A stretch of DNA of 64,000 bases from Serratia surfactantfaciens (GCF_001642805.2 NZ_CP016948.1:3968001-4032000); one strand, 5' to 3'; shown: positions 30,908 through 43,695, numbered from the stretch's first letter. Translations and numbers: made by a program. The notes: generated by a model not told the origin, from the sequence alone.

Positions 30908-31909
30908 TTGGATAATCACTCCGCGCGACGCGTTACCCGCGCCGACGTGGCCCGCGTAGCGGGTACCTCCGTCGCCGTGGTCAGCTATGTGATCAACAAC
31001 GGCCCGCGCCCGGTGGCGGAAGCCACCCGGCTGCGCGTGCTGGCGGCGATCGAGCAAACCGGCTACCGCCCGAACGATATCGCGCGGGCGTTGGCCTCCG
31101 GCAGTACGCAAACCTACGGGTTGGTGGTGCCGGATATTTCCAACCCGTTCTTCGCCACGCTGGCGCGAGCGCTGCAGCAAGAGGCCTTCAGCCGCGGCCG
31201 CGTGTTGCTGCTGGGCGACGCCGGCGACGACCGGCAGCGCGAGTATGAGCTGATCAACAACCTGTTACGTCGCCAGGTCGACGGCCTGCTGTACACCAGC
31301 GTCGATCGCCACCCGTGGTTCGATCTGATCCGCGCCTCCGGCACGCCCTGCGTGATGATTGACACCATCGACAGCCAGGCCGACGTCTGCGCCATTCGCG
31401 TCGACGAACGCGACGCCGCCTGCCAGGCAACCCGCCATCTGCTGCAGCACGGCCATCGTGATATCGGCATTTTTATCGGCCCGCTGACCATGCTCAACGC
31501 GCAGGATCGCCTGAACGGCTGGCGCGATGCACTGCTGGAGGCGGGCATCGCGCCGCGCGACGAGTGGATTTTCGAGGTGCCCTACACCCGCCAGGGCGGC
31601 TACCAGGCCACCCAGCGCCTGGTGCGAGGCCCGCGTCCACGCGCTATTTTCACCTCTAACGAACAGCAGGCGCTCGGCTGCCTGTCGGCACTGGCGGAGC
31701 ATGGGCTGCGCGCGCCGGACGATCTGGCGCTGATCTGTTTTAACGGCACGCAGCAATCCGAATTCAGCGTGCCGCCGCTCAGCGCGGTCGAGCAGCCGAT
31801 CGACGCCATGGCCAAGCGGGCCATCGCCATGCTGGCCGCCGGCGCCGTACCCGCCGAGCCGCACGAATTCGCTTTTCAACTGCGCATCCGCCGCTCGTGC
31901 GGCTGTTAG
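30908..31909 (+). CDS. LacI-family transcriptional regulator
   Basis: 333 residues. The N-terminal HTH (TRADVARVAGTSVAVVSYVI) with hinge RPNDIARALASG is followed by a periplasmic-binding-like effector domain. The start is TTG 30908 with AGGA 7 bases upstream; no in-frame ATG fits. It sits 24 bases after the MFS gene and 21 before the hydrolase gene. The C-terminus RRSCGC is Cys-rich. It likely senses the transported ligand and controls this operon through the palindrome at 29354. Confidence 0.88.
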   Translation: MDNHSARRVTRADVARVAGTSVAVVSYVINNGPRPVAEATRLRVLAAIEQTGYRPNDIARALASGSTQTYGLVVPDISNPFFATLARALQQEAFSRGRVLLLGDAGDDRQREYELINNLLRRQVDGLLYTSVDRHPWFDLIRASGTPCVMIDTIDSQADVCAIRVDERDAACQATRHLLQHGHRDIGIFIGPLTMLNAQDRLNGWRDALLEAGIAPRDEWIFEVPYTRQGGYQATQRLVRGPRPRAIFTSNEQQALGCLSALAEHGLRAPDDLALICFNGTQQSEFSVPPLSAVEQPIDAMAKRAIAMLAAGAVPAEPHEFAFQLRIRRSCGC

Positions 31910-31930
31910 CGGTTTTTCAGGACACCTTAT

Positions 31931-32914
31931 ATGCGTTTGATCATTGATTGCGATCCCGGCAACGGCGTTCCCGGTGCCAACGTCGACGACGGCCTGGCGC
32001 TGGCCCTGGCGCTGGCGGCCAAACCGCAGCTGCAGCTGGAACTGATCAGCATCGTGGCCGGCAACACCCCACGTGAAGTGGGCTTTGCCGTCGCCACCGA
32101 TCTGCTGGCGCAGAGCGGCTATCAAGTGCCCCTCGCCCTCGGCGCAGCGCGCGCCCTGAGCGAACCGCCGGAGCCGTGGCGCGCTCATCTGGACCGCCCG
32201 ATCGCCGATCCGAAACTGGCGGCGCTGTGGCGCGGCCTGCCCACGCCTTCTTTCGCCAATGCGCCCGCACCGGACGCCGCCATCGCCATCGGTGAGTTGA
32301 TCTGCCGGCATCCCGGCGAGGTCACGTTGGCGGCGATCGGTCCGTTGACCAACGTTGCGCACGCCATGCAACTTTACCCGCAGATGGCGCAGGCGGTGAA
32401 AGAGATCGTCATCATGGGCGGCGTGTTCAACGTTGAGGGGTACATCAAGGACACCAATTTCGGTTTGGATCCGGAAGCCGCGCGGCTGGTATTGAACAGC
32501 GGCGCCAATATCACGCTGGCGCCGCTGGACGTCACCACCCAGACCATGCTGACCCAGGCGGATCTGGCTACTCTGACGCAACCGGATACGCCGCTGTGCC
32601 GCTATTTACGCGCCACCACGCAGCCGTGGATCGACTATTCGCGCCATACGCGGCGCCTGCCGGGCTGCTGGATCCATGATGCGCTGGTGATCGCCTGGCT
32701 GCTGGAACCGCAGCTGGTCACGACCGAAATGTTCCATGTGGATGTGGCGCTGGAAGGGGCGTTGACGCGCGGCAGCTCACGCCGCTGGCGGCCGGAAAGC
32801 CTGCGCCTGACGGTCGGCATGCCGCCGCCGCCGGGCAAGCCGGTGCGCATCATGCAGCAGGTGGACAACGCCCGTCTGCTGGCGCTGATCGGCGCAACGC
32901 TGGCGCGCGGATGA
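31931..32914 (+). CDS. Inosine/uridine-preferring nucleoside hydrolase family protein
   Basis: 327 residues. The calcium-binding Asp cluster is present but its usual compact form DxDPGxDDA is expanded to DCDPGNGVPGANVDDGLAL. Other motifs are IGPLTNVA, EIVIMGGVF and the C-terminal WIHDALVIAW with the catalytic His. Family members hydrolyse the N-glycosidic bond of ribonucleosides. It ends where the malM terminator begins. Confidence 0.85.
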   Translation: MRLIIDCDPGNGVPGANVDDGLALALALAAKPQLQLELISIVAGNTPREVGFAVATDLLAQSGYQVPLALGAARALSEPPEPWRAHLDRPIADPKLAALWRGLPTPSFANAPAPDAAIAIGELICRHPGEVTLAAIGPLTNVAHAMQLYPQMAQAVKEIVIMGGVFNVEGYIKDTNFGLDPEAARLVLNSGANITLAPLDVTTQTMLTQADLATLTQPDTPLCRYLRATTQPWIDYSRHTRRLPGCWIHDALVIAWLLEPQLVTTEMFHVDVALEGALTRGSSRRWRPESLRLTVGMPPPPGKPVRIMQQVDNARLLALIGATLARG

Positions 32915-32937
32915 AAAAAGGTGCGCCAAGGCACACC
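32914..32937 (-). terminator. malM terminator
   Basis: On the minus strand, GGTGTGC-CTTG-GCGCACC forms a stem (one G-U) closed by a CTTG tetraloop and is followed by T6. Confidence 0.85.
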
Positions 32938-32969
32938 AATCATCGAGCCAGCATCCGCAGCGCCGGGTG

Positions 32970-33869
32970 TTACCCCTTGCCTTTAACGCTGCTGATAAAG
33001 GTTTTACGCGCGGTGGTCGAGCCCAGCTTTTCGGCCTCATTCATCAGCTTCAGCGCCTTGTCGATATCGCCCGCCTTCACCGCCTGTTTGATGCCGTTAT
33101 TGAAGTAGCTTTCGGTATCGTTGAGCATCGGCTCCGCCGGTTTCTCCGGGGTCGGTGCTGGCGCGGCGGCCGGGGCGTTCGACCCCACCACCACCGGCGC
33201 CACGGTCGGCGCAGGCTGCAGCATGCCAATCATCACGTTGCCGGTGCCCTGTTCGGCGGTCACTTTGAGCTTCAGCGTGCCGGTCGTCGCATGGCCGGCG
33301 ATCGGATCCGGGATATCCGGCACCGCGTTGCCCACGCCCTGCGCGTAGGCCTTGGCCGGGTTGGTCAGCTGCGTGGTCTTCGCCAAATCCTGGCGGGTGG
33401 TGTACACCAGCAGGTAAATCTGTTTTTGACCGAGCGCCGGCGTCAGTTTCAGCGTGCCTTCGAGACGATCGGAGGACATCGCCCCCGGCGGCTGATACGG
33501 GAAGTAGCTGCTCGGGTAATACGCCGCCGGGCGCAGATGCTCGTCCAGCACCAGCACGCTCGGCGCGTACAGCGAATTGTTTTTGGCGAGGCTGCTCAGC
33601 GTCACTTCCAGCGAACCGCGATCGGCCGGCAGCGTATAGGCGGCGATCGCCCCCTGAATCTCGCCCTGATTGAGCTGCGGGCTGACGGCGTCGAGCTTCA
33701 CCTCTTGCGACACCGGCGGCTGCAGCGGCTGCCACGGCAGGCTTTGCAGCGTGGCGGCGCTGATGGCCGGCGCGACGGAGACATTGGCCGGCGTATCGGC
33801 GTTGGCCGCCAAAGGCGCACCGACGGTCAGCGCCAGCGACAGGCAGAGTGACAGCAGATTCTTTTTCAT
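32970..33869 (-). CDS. malM: Maltose operon periplasmic protein MalM
   Basis: 299 residues with a signal peptide (KKNLLSLCLSLALTVGAP...ANA). The middle is a Pro/Ala-rich linker (TVAPVVVGSNAPAAAPAPTP). MalM is periplasmic; its role in maltodextrin use is poorly defined. It is last in the malK-lamB-malM operon. Confidence 0.93.
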   Translation of the reverse strand: MKKNLLSLCLSLALTVGAPLAANADTPANVSVAPAISAATLQSLPWQPLQPPVSQEVKLDAVSPQLNQGEIQGAIAAYTLPADRGSLEVTLSSLAKNNSLYAPSVLVLDEHLRPAAYYPSSYFPYQPPGAMSSDRLEGTLKLTPALGQKQIYLLVYTTRQDLAKTTQLTNPAKAYAQGVGNAVPDIPDPIAGHATTGTLKLKVTAEQGTGNVMIGMLQPAPTVAPVVVGSNAPAAAPAPTPEKPAEPMLNDTESYFNNGIKQAVKAGDIDKALKLMNEAEKLGSTTARKTFISSVKGKG

Positions 33870-33934
33870 CGTTATAGCCTCTTTCAGCGCCGCGAAGGAT
33901 CAGGCAAGAGATCCGGCTGCGGCGAATGCGGTTG

Positions 33935-33957
33935 GGGGAGAGCCTGCGGCCCTCCCC
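33935..33957. repeat. Intergenic hairpin between lamB and malM
   Basis: GGGGAGAGCC and GGCCCTCCCC pair with one mismatch around a TGC loop. A second stem (CGCCGC...GCGGCG) lies just to the left. They may protect lamB mRNA or lower malM expression, as REP elements do in E. coli. Confidence 0.6.
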
Positions 33958-33966
33958 ATCCTGTCG

Positions 33967-36390
<2,424 letters not shown>

Positions 36391-36398
<8 letters not shown>

Positions 36399-37362
36399 GC
36401 GTTACTCCCCTGCTTTCGCAGTTAACATGTCGTGTGAAAATGGCGGAGGCAAAGCCCGCCAAAACCCATTGATGACCCTCTTGCTGCGCGCCGTGCTGCC
36501 ATGCCAACGGCAAGGTCGCCTCAGACGGCGCGGCCGCCTGAGTATAAGGCTGCAGGTTTATCAGCGCTTCAAGGCATTGATCCTGATGGGTAATAAGTAA
36601 GCGCACCACGCCATCCCGCTGGCTGATCGCGTTCAGCTCGCCGCGCTGGAACAGCGGCGAACGGCGCAGGGCCAGCAGCGCCTGGCAGTAACGTAAGGTG
36701 GAATGGCTATCGTGCTGTTGGCGGCTGATGGCCAGCTCGCGGTGTTCGATCGCCACCTGCTGATACCAGCTGATTTCGCCGGCGGTGACCTGTTCGGGGG
36801 CTTCATGCCACGGCATCGGCGTTTGCGCACCGCGCGGATCCTGCAGGCCGGCGGCGTGCGGCAGCCCCAGCTCTTCGCCCTGATACAGGCAGATCGGCGC
36901 CGGCAACATCGCCAACAGGGTGAGAAAAGCGGTAGCGGAACGCAGGTCGCCCTGCCCCCAGCGGCTCACCACCCGTGGCTGATCGGCGTCGCCGGTGCTC
37001 CACAGGCTGTCCGCCAGCGTCGCGCGGCGGGCGTGCAGCACCGCCACCAGCTTCTCCGCGCTGAACGGCATCACGTCCAGCGCCAGCGCGCCGTGGGCGA
37101 GCCGCTGCGGCGCGACGGCATTGCAAACGCGGTTGGCTTCATCGCCATACCACAGCGTCAGCCCTTCGCCCGTCACCGCCGCCTCGACCTCCGGTGCCAG
37201 CATCTGCGGCAGCAACAGACCGTCGATAGACAGCGCTTTCAGGTAGGGCAGCGCCGCCAGCATGCCGTGCGCGTCACCCACACCGTCCCCGTTTCCGTCA
37301 CGGAAACTGGCCGGATGGATCCGGTACAGGGTGGGCTGAGTGGCGATAGGCATTGGTGACAT
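36391..37362 (-). CDS. Catalytically incomplete GH13 (alpha-amylase/alpha-glucosidase) family protein
   Basis: 323 residues from the ATG at 37362; GH13 alpha-glucosidases are usually about 540. The start of a GH13 barrel is seen ([34 protein letters not shown]), then the sequence jumps to the last third ([32 protein letters not shown]), followed by a beta domain. The strands with the catalytic Asp nucleophile and Glu acid are absent, and the usual NHDQPR is DADQPR, losing the His. It overlaps malK by 8 bases and is first in the operon. The frame is open and the C-terminus tidy, so it is maintained rather than random decay; a non-catalytic role is inferred. Confidence 0.8.
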
Positions 37363-37721
37363 AAATCCGGTATCCCTGCTGCGCGTGGCGTTGAAAATCA
37401 ATGGGGCCGATAGTGCGGGAGTCGCCGGAAAGGGTAATCATCCGTAACAGGATTTTTCATGGGGGAGGAGACGGGAGGATGAGAGAACGACCGCAGCGAT
37501 GAGAAGTTCCGCGCCGAGGGCAAATCTGTGATCAAGCTGGCAAAAATCGCCCCCCTATTTTGTGCCTGACGCCACAGAATAGAGCGCAACGTTAACTGGA
37601 TCACACTCCTCATCTCAGGGGCGTAGAGGGGGGGAGGATGAGAATATGTCGCGTTGTGACCCACTATGATCGCGAAACGTCTCTCCTTGATTTATGTGCC
37701 CACAAAAAGAAGGACTGGATT
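37363..37721. promoter_or_regulatory. Divergent malK/malE control region with MalT boxes and CRP-like sites
   Basis: Several matches to the MalT box GGGGAKGAGG are visible: GGGGAGGAGA at 37462, GAGGATGAGA at 37475 and 37634, and on the minus strand TGAGATGAGG at 37608-37617. CRP-like half sites (TGTGATCAAG near 37527, TGGATCACA near 37597, TGTGACCC near 37656) lie among them. This is the layout of the known enterobacterial malEp/malKp control region, activated by MalT and cAMP-CRP. Confidence 0.8.
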
Positions 37722-38915
37722 ATGACTCGCAGCATTACCCTCGCCCGCACGCTGGCGCTCTCGGCACTGGCCACCCTGGTGCTCTCTTCTTCCGCCTTCG
37801 CCAAGATTGAGGAAGGCAAACTGGTTATCTGGATCAACGGCGACAAGGGCTATAACGGCCTGGCCGAAGTCGGCAAGAAATTCGAAAAAGACACCGGCAT
37901 CAAGGTCACCGTCGAGCATCCGGACAAGCTGGAAGAAAAATACCCGCAGGTGGCCGCCACCGGCGACGGCCCGGACATCATCTTCTGGGCCCACGATCGC
38001 TTTGGCGGCTATGCGCAGTCCGGCCTGCTGGCCGAAATCCACCCGTCCAAAGCCTTCCAGGACAAGCTGTTTCCGTTCACCTGGGACGCCGTGCGTTACG
38101 ACGGCAAGCTGATCGGCTATCCGATAGCCGTCGAGGCGCTGTCGCTGATTTACAACAAAGACCTGGTCAAACAGCCGCCGAAGACCTGGGAAGAGATCCC
38201 GGCGCTGGACAAACAGCTGCGCGCCAGCGGCAAAAGCGCCATCATGTGGAACCTGCAGGAACCCTATTTCACCTGGCCTATCATCGCCGCCGACGGCGGT
38301 TATGCCTTCAAGTATGAAAACGGCAAATACAACATCAAGGATGTCGGCGTCGCCAACGCCGGTTCGCAGGCCGGTCTGCAGTTCATCGTCGATCTGGTGA
38401 AAAACAAACACATCAACGCCGATACCGATTACTCGATCGCCGAAGCTGCGTTCAACAAAGGCCAGACGGCGATGACCATCAACGGTCCGTGGGCCTGGAA
38501 CAACATCGAACAGAGCAAAATCAACTACGGCGTGACGCTGCTGCCGACCTTCAAAGGCAAACCGTCCAAACCGTTCGTCGGCGTGTTGACCGCCGGTATC
38601 AACGCCGCCAGCCCGAATAAGGAGCTGGCGACCGAGTTCCTCGAAAACTACCTGCTGACCAACGAAGGGCTGGCGGACGTCAACAAAGACAAGCCGCTGG
38701 GCGCGGTGGCGCTGAAGTCTTATCAGGAGGCGCTGGCTAAAGATCCGAAGATCGCCGCCACCATGCAGAACTCGCAAAACGGGGAAATCATGCCGAACAT
38801 CCCGCAGATGAGCGCCTTCTGGTACGCCGAACGCAGCGCGGTGATCAACGCCGTCAGCGGCCGTCAGACGGTGAAAGCCGCGCTGGACGACGTGCAGACC
38901 CGTATCACCAAGTAA
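37722..38915 (+). CDS. malE: Maltose/maltodextrin-binding protein
   Basis: 397 residues from the ATG at 37722 (AAGGA about 8 bases upstream). Signal peptide ends SSSAFA, mature [20 protein letters not shown] is nearly the E. coli MalE N-terminus. The ligand aromatic residues lie in the EPYFTWP segment and elsewhere. It is the periplasmic receptor of the maltose ABC importer, first gene of malEFG. Confidence 0.98.
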   Translation: MTRSITLARTLALSALATLVLSSSAFAKIEEGKLVIWINGDKGYNGLAEVGKKFEKDTGIKVTVEHPDKLEEKYPQVAATGDGPDIIFWAHDRFGGYAQSGLLAEIHPSKAFQDKLFPFTWDAVRYDGKLIGYPIAVEALSLIYNKDLVKQPPKTWEEIPALDKQLRASGKSAIMWNLQEPYFTWPIIAADGGYAFKYENGKYNIKDVGVANAGSQAGLQFIVDLVKNKHINADTDYSIAEAAFNKGQTAMTINGPWAWNNIEQSKINYGVTLLPTFKGKPSKPFVGVLTAGINAASPNKELATEFLENYLLTNEGLADVNKDKPLGAVALKSYQEALAKDPKIAATMQNSQNGEIMPNIPQMSAFWYAERSAVINAVSGRQTVKAALDDVQTRITK

Positions 38916-38925
38916 TGACGTCGTG

Positions 38926-38945
38926 CGGGGCGCCACGGTGCCCCG
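38926..38945 (+). repeat. malE-malF intergenic hairpin
   Basis: CGGGGCGCC and GGTGCCCCG form a stem (one G-U) with an AC loop. It may attenuate or stabilise upstream mRNA so MalE exceeds MalF, as the REP elements do in E. coli. Confidence 0.65.
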
Positions 38946-38972
38946 CCATTGCTTCACAGAAAGGAACGCCCT

Positions 38973-40550
38973 ATGCAATTCGCTCACGCCGGGACGCCTG
39001 CGCGTAAAAAATCGAAGTGGTGGCAAAGCGACGCGCTGAAATGGCTGGTAGTCGGCCTGTTCAGCCTGGTGACCTGCTACCTGATTGTGTTGATGTATGC
39101 ACAGGGTGAATACCTGTTCGCTATCCTGACGCTGATCCTGGTCAGCGCCGGACTTTACGTCTTCGCCAACCGCCGTGCCTACGCCTGGCGCTATGTGTAT
39201 CCCGGCGTCGCCGGCATGGGACTGTTCGTCCTGTTCCCGCTGATCTGCACCATCGCCATCGCCTTTACCAACTACAGCAGCACCAACCAGCTGACCTTTG
39301 AGCGCGCGCAATCGGTGCTGATGCAGCGCCAGTTCCAGAGCGGCAAAACCTTCACCTTCGGCCTCTACCCGGCGGAAAATCAGCAATGGCGCCTGCAGTT
39401 AACCTCGCCGGACAGTGAACAGCCGTTGATTTCCGAGCCTTTCCGCCTCGACGCCGCTGCACCGCAAACCCTGGCATTGACCACCCAGAGCGCCGCACCG
39501 CAGGGCGAGAGTGCCACGCTGCGGGTGATCACCCAGAACCGACAGGCGCTGAGCCAGCTGGTGGCGCAACTGCCCGACGGCGGTGAACTGCGCATGAGCT
39601 CTCTTCGCCAATTCTCCGGCACCCGCCCGCTGTATGCGCTGGACAAAGACGGCAGCACGCTGACCAATAACCAGACCCAGGTGCGCTATCGGCCGAACGG
39701 CGACATCGGCTTCTATCAGGCGATCAACGCCGACGGCAGCTGGGCGCAAGAAACCCTGAGCCCAGGCTATACCGTCACCACCGGCTGGAAAAACTTCCTG
39801 CGGGTGCTGCAGGACGAGGGCATCAAAAAACCGTTCGTGTCGATCTTCATCTGGACCATCGTGTTCTCGGTGATGACGGTGATCCTTACCGTAGCGGTCG
39901 GCATGGTGTTGGCCTGCGTGGTGCAGTGGGAGGCGCTGAAAGGCAAGGCGATATATCGCGTGCTGCTGATCCTGCCCTATGCGGTGCCGTCGTTCATCTC
40001 GATCCTGATCTTCAAAGGCTTGTTCAACCAGAGCTTCGGCGAGATCAACATGATGCTCAGCCATCTGTTCGGCATCAAACCGGCCTGGTTCAGCGATCCG
40101 CTCACCGCCAAGAGCATGATCCTGATCGTCAACACCTGGCTCGGCTACCCGTACATGATGATCCTGTGCATGGGGCTGCTGAAGGCGATCCCGGACGATC
40201 TGTACGAGGCCTCGGCGATGGACGGCGCCAACCCGTGGCAGAACTTCTTCCGTATCACCTTCCCGCTGCTGATCAAACCGCTGACGCCGCTGATGATCGC
40301 CAGCTTCGCCTTCAACTTTAACAACTTCGTGCTGATCCAGCTGCTGACCAACGGCGGCCCGGACATGATCGGCACCACCACGCCGGCCGGCTATACCGAT
40401 CTGCTGGTCAGCTACACCTACCGCATCGCCTTCGAGGGCGGCGGCGGGCAAGACTTCGGCCTGGCGGCCGCCATCGCCACGCTGATCTTCCTGTTGGTAG
40501 GCGCGCTGGCGATCCTGAATTTGAAAGCCAGCAAGATGAACTTCGATTAG
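38973..40550 (+). CDS. malF: Maltose transporter permease MalF
   Basis: 525 residues from the ATG at 38973 with AGGA 8 bases upstream. Eight membrane helices with a large periplasmic P2 loop (about residues 95-280); the EAA loop is [20 protein letters not shown]. Partner of MalG and MalK. Confidence 0.98.
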   Translation: MQFAHAGTPARKKSKWWQSDALKWLVVGLFSLVTCYLIVLMYAQGEYLFAILTLILVSAGLYVFANRRAYAWRYVYPGVAGMGLFVLFPLICTIAIAFTNYSSTNQLTFERAQSVLMQRQFQSGKTFTFGLYPAENQQWRLQLTSPDSEQPLISEPFRLDAAAPQTLALTTQSAAPQGESATLRVITQNRQALSQLVAQLPDGGELRMSSLRQFSGTRPLYALDKDGSTLTNNQTQVRYRPNGDIGFYQAINADGSWAQETLSPGYTVTTGWKNFLRVLQDEGIKKPFVSIFIWTIVFSVMTVILTVAVGMVLACVVQWEALKGKAIYRVLLILPYAVPSFISILIFKGLFNQSFGEINMMLSHLFGIKPAWFSDPLTAKSMILIVNTWLGYPYMMILCMGLLKAIPDDLYEASAMDGANPWQNFFRITFPLLIKPLTPLMIASFAFNFNNFVLIQLLTNGGPDMIGTTTPAGYTDLLVSYTYRIAFEGGGGQDFGLAAAIATLIFLLVGALAILNLKASKMNFD

Positions 40551-40561
40551 GGAGAATAACG

Positions 40562-41452
40562 ATGGCCATGGTTCAACCCAAATCCCAGCGCCTGCGGCTG
40601 TGGATCACCCATATTTTGATGCTGTGCTTTATCGCCCTGATCATGTTCCCGCTGCTGATGGTGGTGGCCATCTCGCTGCGTTCAGGCAACTTCGCCACCG
40701 GCAGCCTGATACCGGAAACCCTCTCCTGGGATCACTGGCGGCTGGCGCTCGGCTTCAGCGTCACACACGCCGACGGCAGCGTGACGCCGCCGCCGTTCCC
40801 GGTGCTGCTGTGGCTGTGGAACTCCATCAAGATCGCGGCGATCACCGCGATCGGCATCGTGACGCTGTCCACCACCTGCGCCTACGCCTTCGCCCGCATG
40901 CGCTTTCGCGGCAAGAGCACCTTGCTGAAAAGCATGCTGATCTTCCAGATGTTCCCGGCGGTGCTGTCGCTGGTGGCGCTGTACGCCCTGTTCGATCGCC
41001 TGGGACAGTACATTCCGTTTATCGGTCTGAACACCCACGGCGGGGTGATCTTCGCCTACATGGGCGGAATCGCGCTGCACGTCTGGACCATCAAGGGCTA
41101 TTTCGAAACCATCGATAATTCGCTGGAAGAGGCGGCGGCGCTGGACGGCGCCACGCCGTGGCAGGCGTTCCGTCTGGTGCTGTTGCCGCTGTCGGTGCCG
41201 ATTCTGGCGGTGGTGTTCATTCTGTCGTTTATCGCCGCCATCACCGAGGTGCCGGTGGCGTCGCTGCTGCTGCGCGATGTGAACAGCTACACGCTGGCGG
41301 TGGGGATGCAGCAATATCTCAACCCGCAGAACTACCTGTGGGGGGACTTCGCCGCTGCTGCGGTGCTGTCGGCGATACCGATTACCGCCGTGTTCCTGCT
41401 GGCGCAGCGCTGGCTGGTGGGCGGCCTGACGGCCGGCGGCGTGAAGGGGTAA
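40562..41452 (+). CDS. malG: Maltose transporter permease MalG
   Basis: 296 residues, six membrane helices; EAA motif [20 protein letters not shown]. It ends GLTAGGVKG, the C-terminal tail that reaches into the MalK dimer. Starts 12 bases after malF. Confidence 0.98.
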   Translation: MAMVQPKSQRLRLWITHILMLCFIALIMFPLLMVVAISLRSGNFATGSLIPETLSWDHWRLALGFSVTHADGSVTPPPFPVLLWLWNSIKIAAITAIGIVTLSTTCAYAFARMRFRGKSTLLKSMLIFQMFPAVLSLVALYALFDRLGQYIPFIGLNTHGGVIFAYMGGIALHVWTIKGYFETIDNSLEEAAALDGATPWQAFRLVLLPLSVPILAVVFILSFIAAITEVPVASLLLRDVNSYTLAVGMQQYLNPQNYLWGDFAAAAVLSAIPITAVFLLAQRWLVGGLTAGGVKG

Positions 41453-41492
41453 TGTGTGCCACTGCAGTGCGTTGGATGTCTTTCCTTATCTT

Positions 41493-41564
41493 TTACCCTA
41501 TGGATTTCAAGTTACAGCTAGCGAGTGCAGTCAACAACGCTGTAGCTTGAAAGACGACGGGTAA
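41493..41564. repeat. Intergenic palindromic repeat element downstream of malG
   Basis: A roughly 72-bp element: ends TTACCC (41493-41498) and GGGTAA (41559-41564), inner arms ATTTCAAGTTACAGC (41504-41518) and GCTGTAGCTTGAAAG (41539-41553), pairing at 13 of 15 positions. It resembles short non-coding palindromic repeats scattered in Serratia and Yersinia genomes. I saw no second full copy in this window. Confidence 0.65.
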
Positions 41565-41581
41565 TTATATCCTGTGTCTTT

Positions 41582-41603
41582 GGCGGCCATTGGCCGCCAT
41601 TTT
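41582..41603 (+). terminator. malG terminator
   Basis: Stem GGCGGCC / GGCCGCC around ATT followed by A and T5. Confidence 0.85.
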
Positions 41604-41611
41604 TATCTCCG

Positions 41612-42019
41612 CTATTCCCGTTTCAGCCGATCGGTGTTGGCCAGATAGAGCGTCACCACCAGCACCAATATCGCCGCGGCGTAGATCAGGGTATCGATGG
41701 GATTCTTGTGATCCACGATAATCAAACGAATAATCGCGGTAATGCCGATATAAATAAAATAGCGCAGCGGGAAATGATAACCCGACTCAAAATACTTGAC
41801 GATCAAGGCGATAAATTCAAAGTACAAGAAATAAATCACGATGCCTTCAATCAACAGGTATGAAGAAGACTCTTCGCTATTGATAAAGAGCACCTTCGCC
41901 AGGTGAATGGTCTCCTTGACCAGAAACACCACCAGAATTGCCGCCAGCAGCAGCAAGCCTACGTTCAGCACCCGCTGCAGCCCTTTCGCTATCATGATCG
42001 AACGCGACGTTTTTGCCAT
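41612..42019 (-). CDS. psiE: Phosphate-starvation-inducible protein PsiE
   Basis: 135 residues with four membrane segments, start [20 protein letters not shown]. The family name comes from induction by phosphate starvation in E. coli; its function is unknown. Convergent with malG, as in E. coli. Confidence 0.93.
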   Translation of the reverse strand: MAKTSRSIMIAKGLQRVLNVGLLLLAAILVVFLVKETIHLAKVLFINSEESSSYLLIEGIVIYFLYFEFIALIVKYFESGYHFPLRYFIYIGITAIIRLIIVDHKNPIDTLIYAAAILVLVVTLYLANTDRLKRE

Positions 42020-42244
42020 AAAACCTCTCTCTGAATACCGCTAATATGATTCAACCGTGCCAATATAGGCATTGTCTTAAAAATCATGCCCCGTGCGAAA
42101 GCACTTTAAACCCCATTTAATTCATAAAGTTATAATAAGATGTTTCTGGCTTATAGATTTGTAGCAAATCGAAATGTCAACTATCATGGGTCACAGAGAT
42201 CTTTACATAAAACCAATAACCTCGAATTAACAAGGGAATTCTTT

Positions 42245-43681
42245 ATGCGCGCTAAACTTAACGGACTGGTCGCTGCGGGCCTGTTTACCTGTGCATTGTC
42301 CGGCCACGCCGCCGGCCTGGTAACCCCTGACAACGATCTGCGTAACGATCTCGCTTGGCTGTCTGACCGTGGCGTCATCAACGTCAGCCTGTCCACCTGG
42401 CCGCTGAGTCAGGAAGAGATCAGTTCCGTTATCGCGCAGGCCAAGCCGGTCACCAATACCGAGAAAAACGTCATCGATCGCGTGCAGCGCCGTGTCGATG
42501 CCTTGAAAGCCAACATCCGCGTCAGCGGTTACGCTTCAACCGACAAACCCGGTACCCCGCAGGGCTTCGGCCAAAATGAGTACGCCGACGATCGCCTGAC
42601 CATCGGCGCCGGCGCCAACGGCGAGTTCTGGGACGTACGTCTGCAGGGCTCGGTGGAAGGCGACCAGCGCGTCAGCGACGGCTCCAAATTCAATATGAAC
42701 GGCTCCTACGGCGCGGTGAAAATCTGGAACCAGTGGCTCTCCTTCGGCGAAGTTTCCCAGTGGTGGGGCCCTGGCTACGACGGCAGCCTGATCCGTTCCG
42801 ACGCCGCACGCCCGGTGGCGGGCTTTATGCTGCAGCGCGCCGATCAATCGCCGTTTGAAACCCCGTGGCTGTCGTGGATCGGCCGCTGGCAATACCAGCT
42901 GACCGCCGGCCAGCTGTCACAGTACAGTTCCGTACCACACACCAAACTGATCGGCGCCCGCTTCACCATGATGCCGACCGATTTCCTGGAGCTGGGCGCA
43001 TCGCGCGTCATGCAGTGGGGTGGGGAAGGCCGGCCACAATCCTGGAGTTCGTTCTGGAAAGGCGTTAGCGGCCGTGATAATGATGATTCCGGCAGAGGTG
43101 ATGATCCGGGCAACCAGCTCGCCGGCTTCGACTTCAAGCTGAAAATGCAGCCGTTGATCGGCATGCCGGTCAGCCTGTACGGCCAGTTGGTGGGCGAAGA
43201 TGAGGCAGGCTATCTGCCGTCGCAAAACACCTATCTGCTCGGGTTGGAAGGCCACCCGGAATGGGGCCCGACCACCATCAACTGGTATATCGAAGGGTCA
43301 GACACCCGTTCGGATATGAGCCGTAAAAACTATGTGTACAACCACTACGTTTACAAAGGCGGCTATTACCAACAAGGTTATCCGCTGGGCCACGCCATGG
43401 GCGGCGACGGCCAGATGTTGTCCGGCCGCGTCGAGTTGGTGTTGGACGACAGCCAGCGTTGGAGCACCCGCCTGGTATACGCCAAGGTGAACCCGCTGAG
43501 CCAAAGCATCAACAAGGCATTCCCGAAATCCGATACGCTGAAGGGCATTCAGGTCGGCTGGGGTTACACCTTCCCGTCGCAGGTTAAGTTCGACACCAGC
43601 CTGTGGTACACCGACAACGATCACAGCACCGCCGATGACGTTGGCGCGGGCGTCAGCTTCGAAGTGCCGATCAACCTGTAA
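42245..43681 (+). CDS. Wzi-family outer-membrane capsule-assembly-like protein
   Basis: 478 residues from the ATG at 42245 with AAGGGA 8 bases upstream. A signal peptide (LVAAGLFTCALSGHAA) is followed by a helical segment (NDLAWLSDRGVINVSLSTWP) and a long outer-membrane barrel with repeated QWWGPGYDG/SWIGRWQYQ-type aromatics. Length and motifs match Wzi, the lectin that anchors group 1 capsule to the cell surface. No other capsule gene is adjacent; it may serve a distant locus or another glycan. It sits where E. coli has yjbEFGH. Confidence 0.85.
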   Translation: MRAKLNGLVAAGLFTCALSGHAAGLVTPDNDLRNDLAWLSDRGVINVSLSTWPLSQEEISSVIAQAKPVTNTEKNVIDRVQRRVDALKANIRVSGYASTDKPGTPQGFGQNEYADDRLTIGAGANGEFWDVRLQGSVEGDQRVSDGSKFNMNGSYGAVKIWNQWLSFGEVSQWWGPGYDGSLIRSDAARPVAGFMLQRADQSPFETPWLSWIGRWQYQLTAGQLSQYSSVPHTKLIGARFTMMPTDFLELGASRVMQWGGEGRPQSWSSFWKGVSGRDNDDSGRGDDPGNQLAGFDFKLKMQPLIGMPVSLYGQLVGEDEAGYLPSQNTYLLGLEGHPEWGPTTINWYIEGSDTRSDMSRKNYVYNHYVYKGGYYQQGYPLGHAMGGDGQMLSGRVELVLDDSQRWSTRLVYAKVNPLSQSINKAFPKSDTLKGIQVGWGYTFPSQVKFDTSLWYTDNDHSTADDVGAGVSFEVPINL

Positions 43682-43695
43682 TTTTCTGCAGACGT

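Noticed and set aside
42120..42244. Possible JUMPstart/ops site before the Wzi-like gene
   Set aside because: I looked for the characteristic GGCGGTAG core upstream and did not find it.
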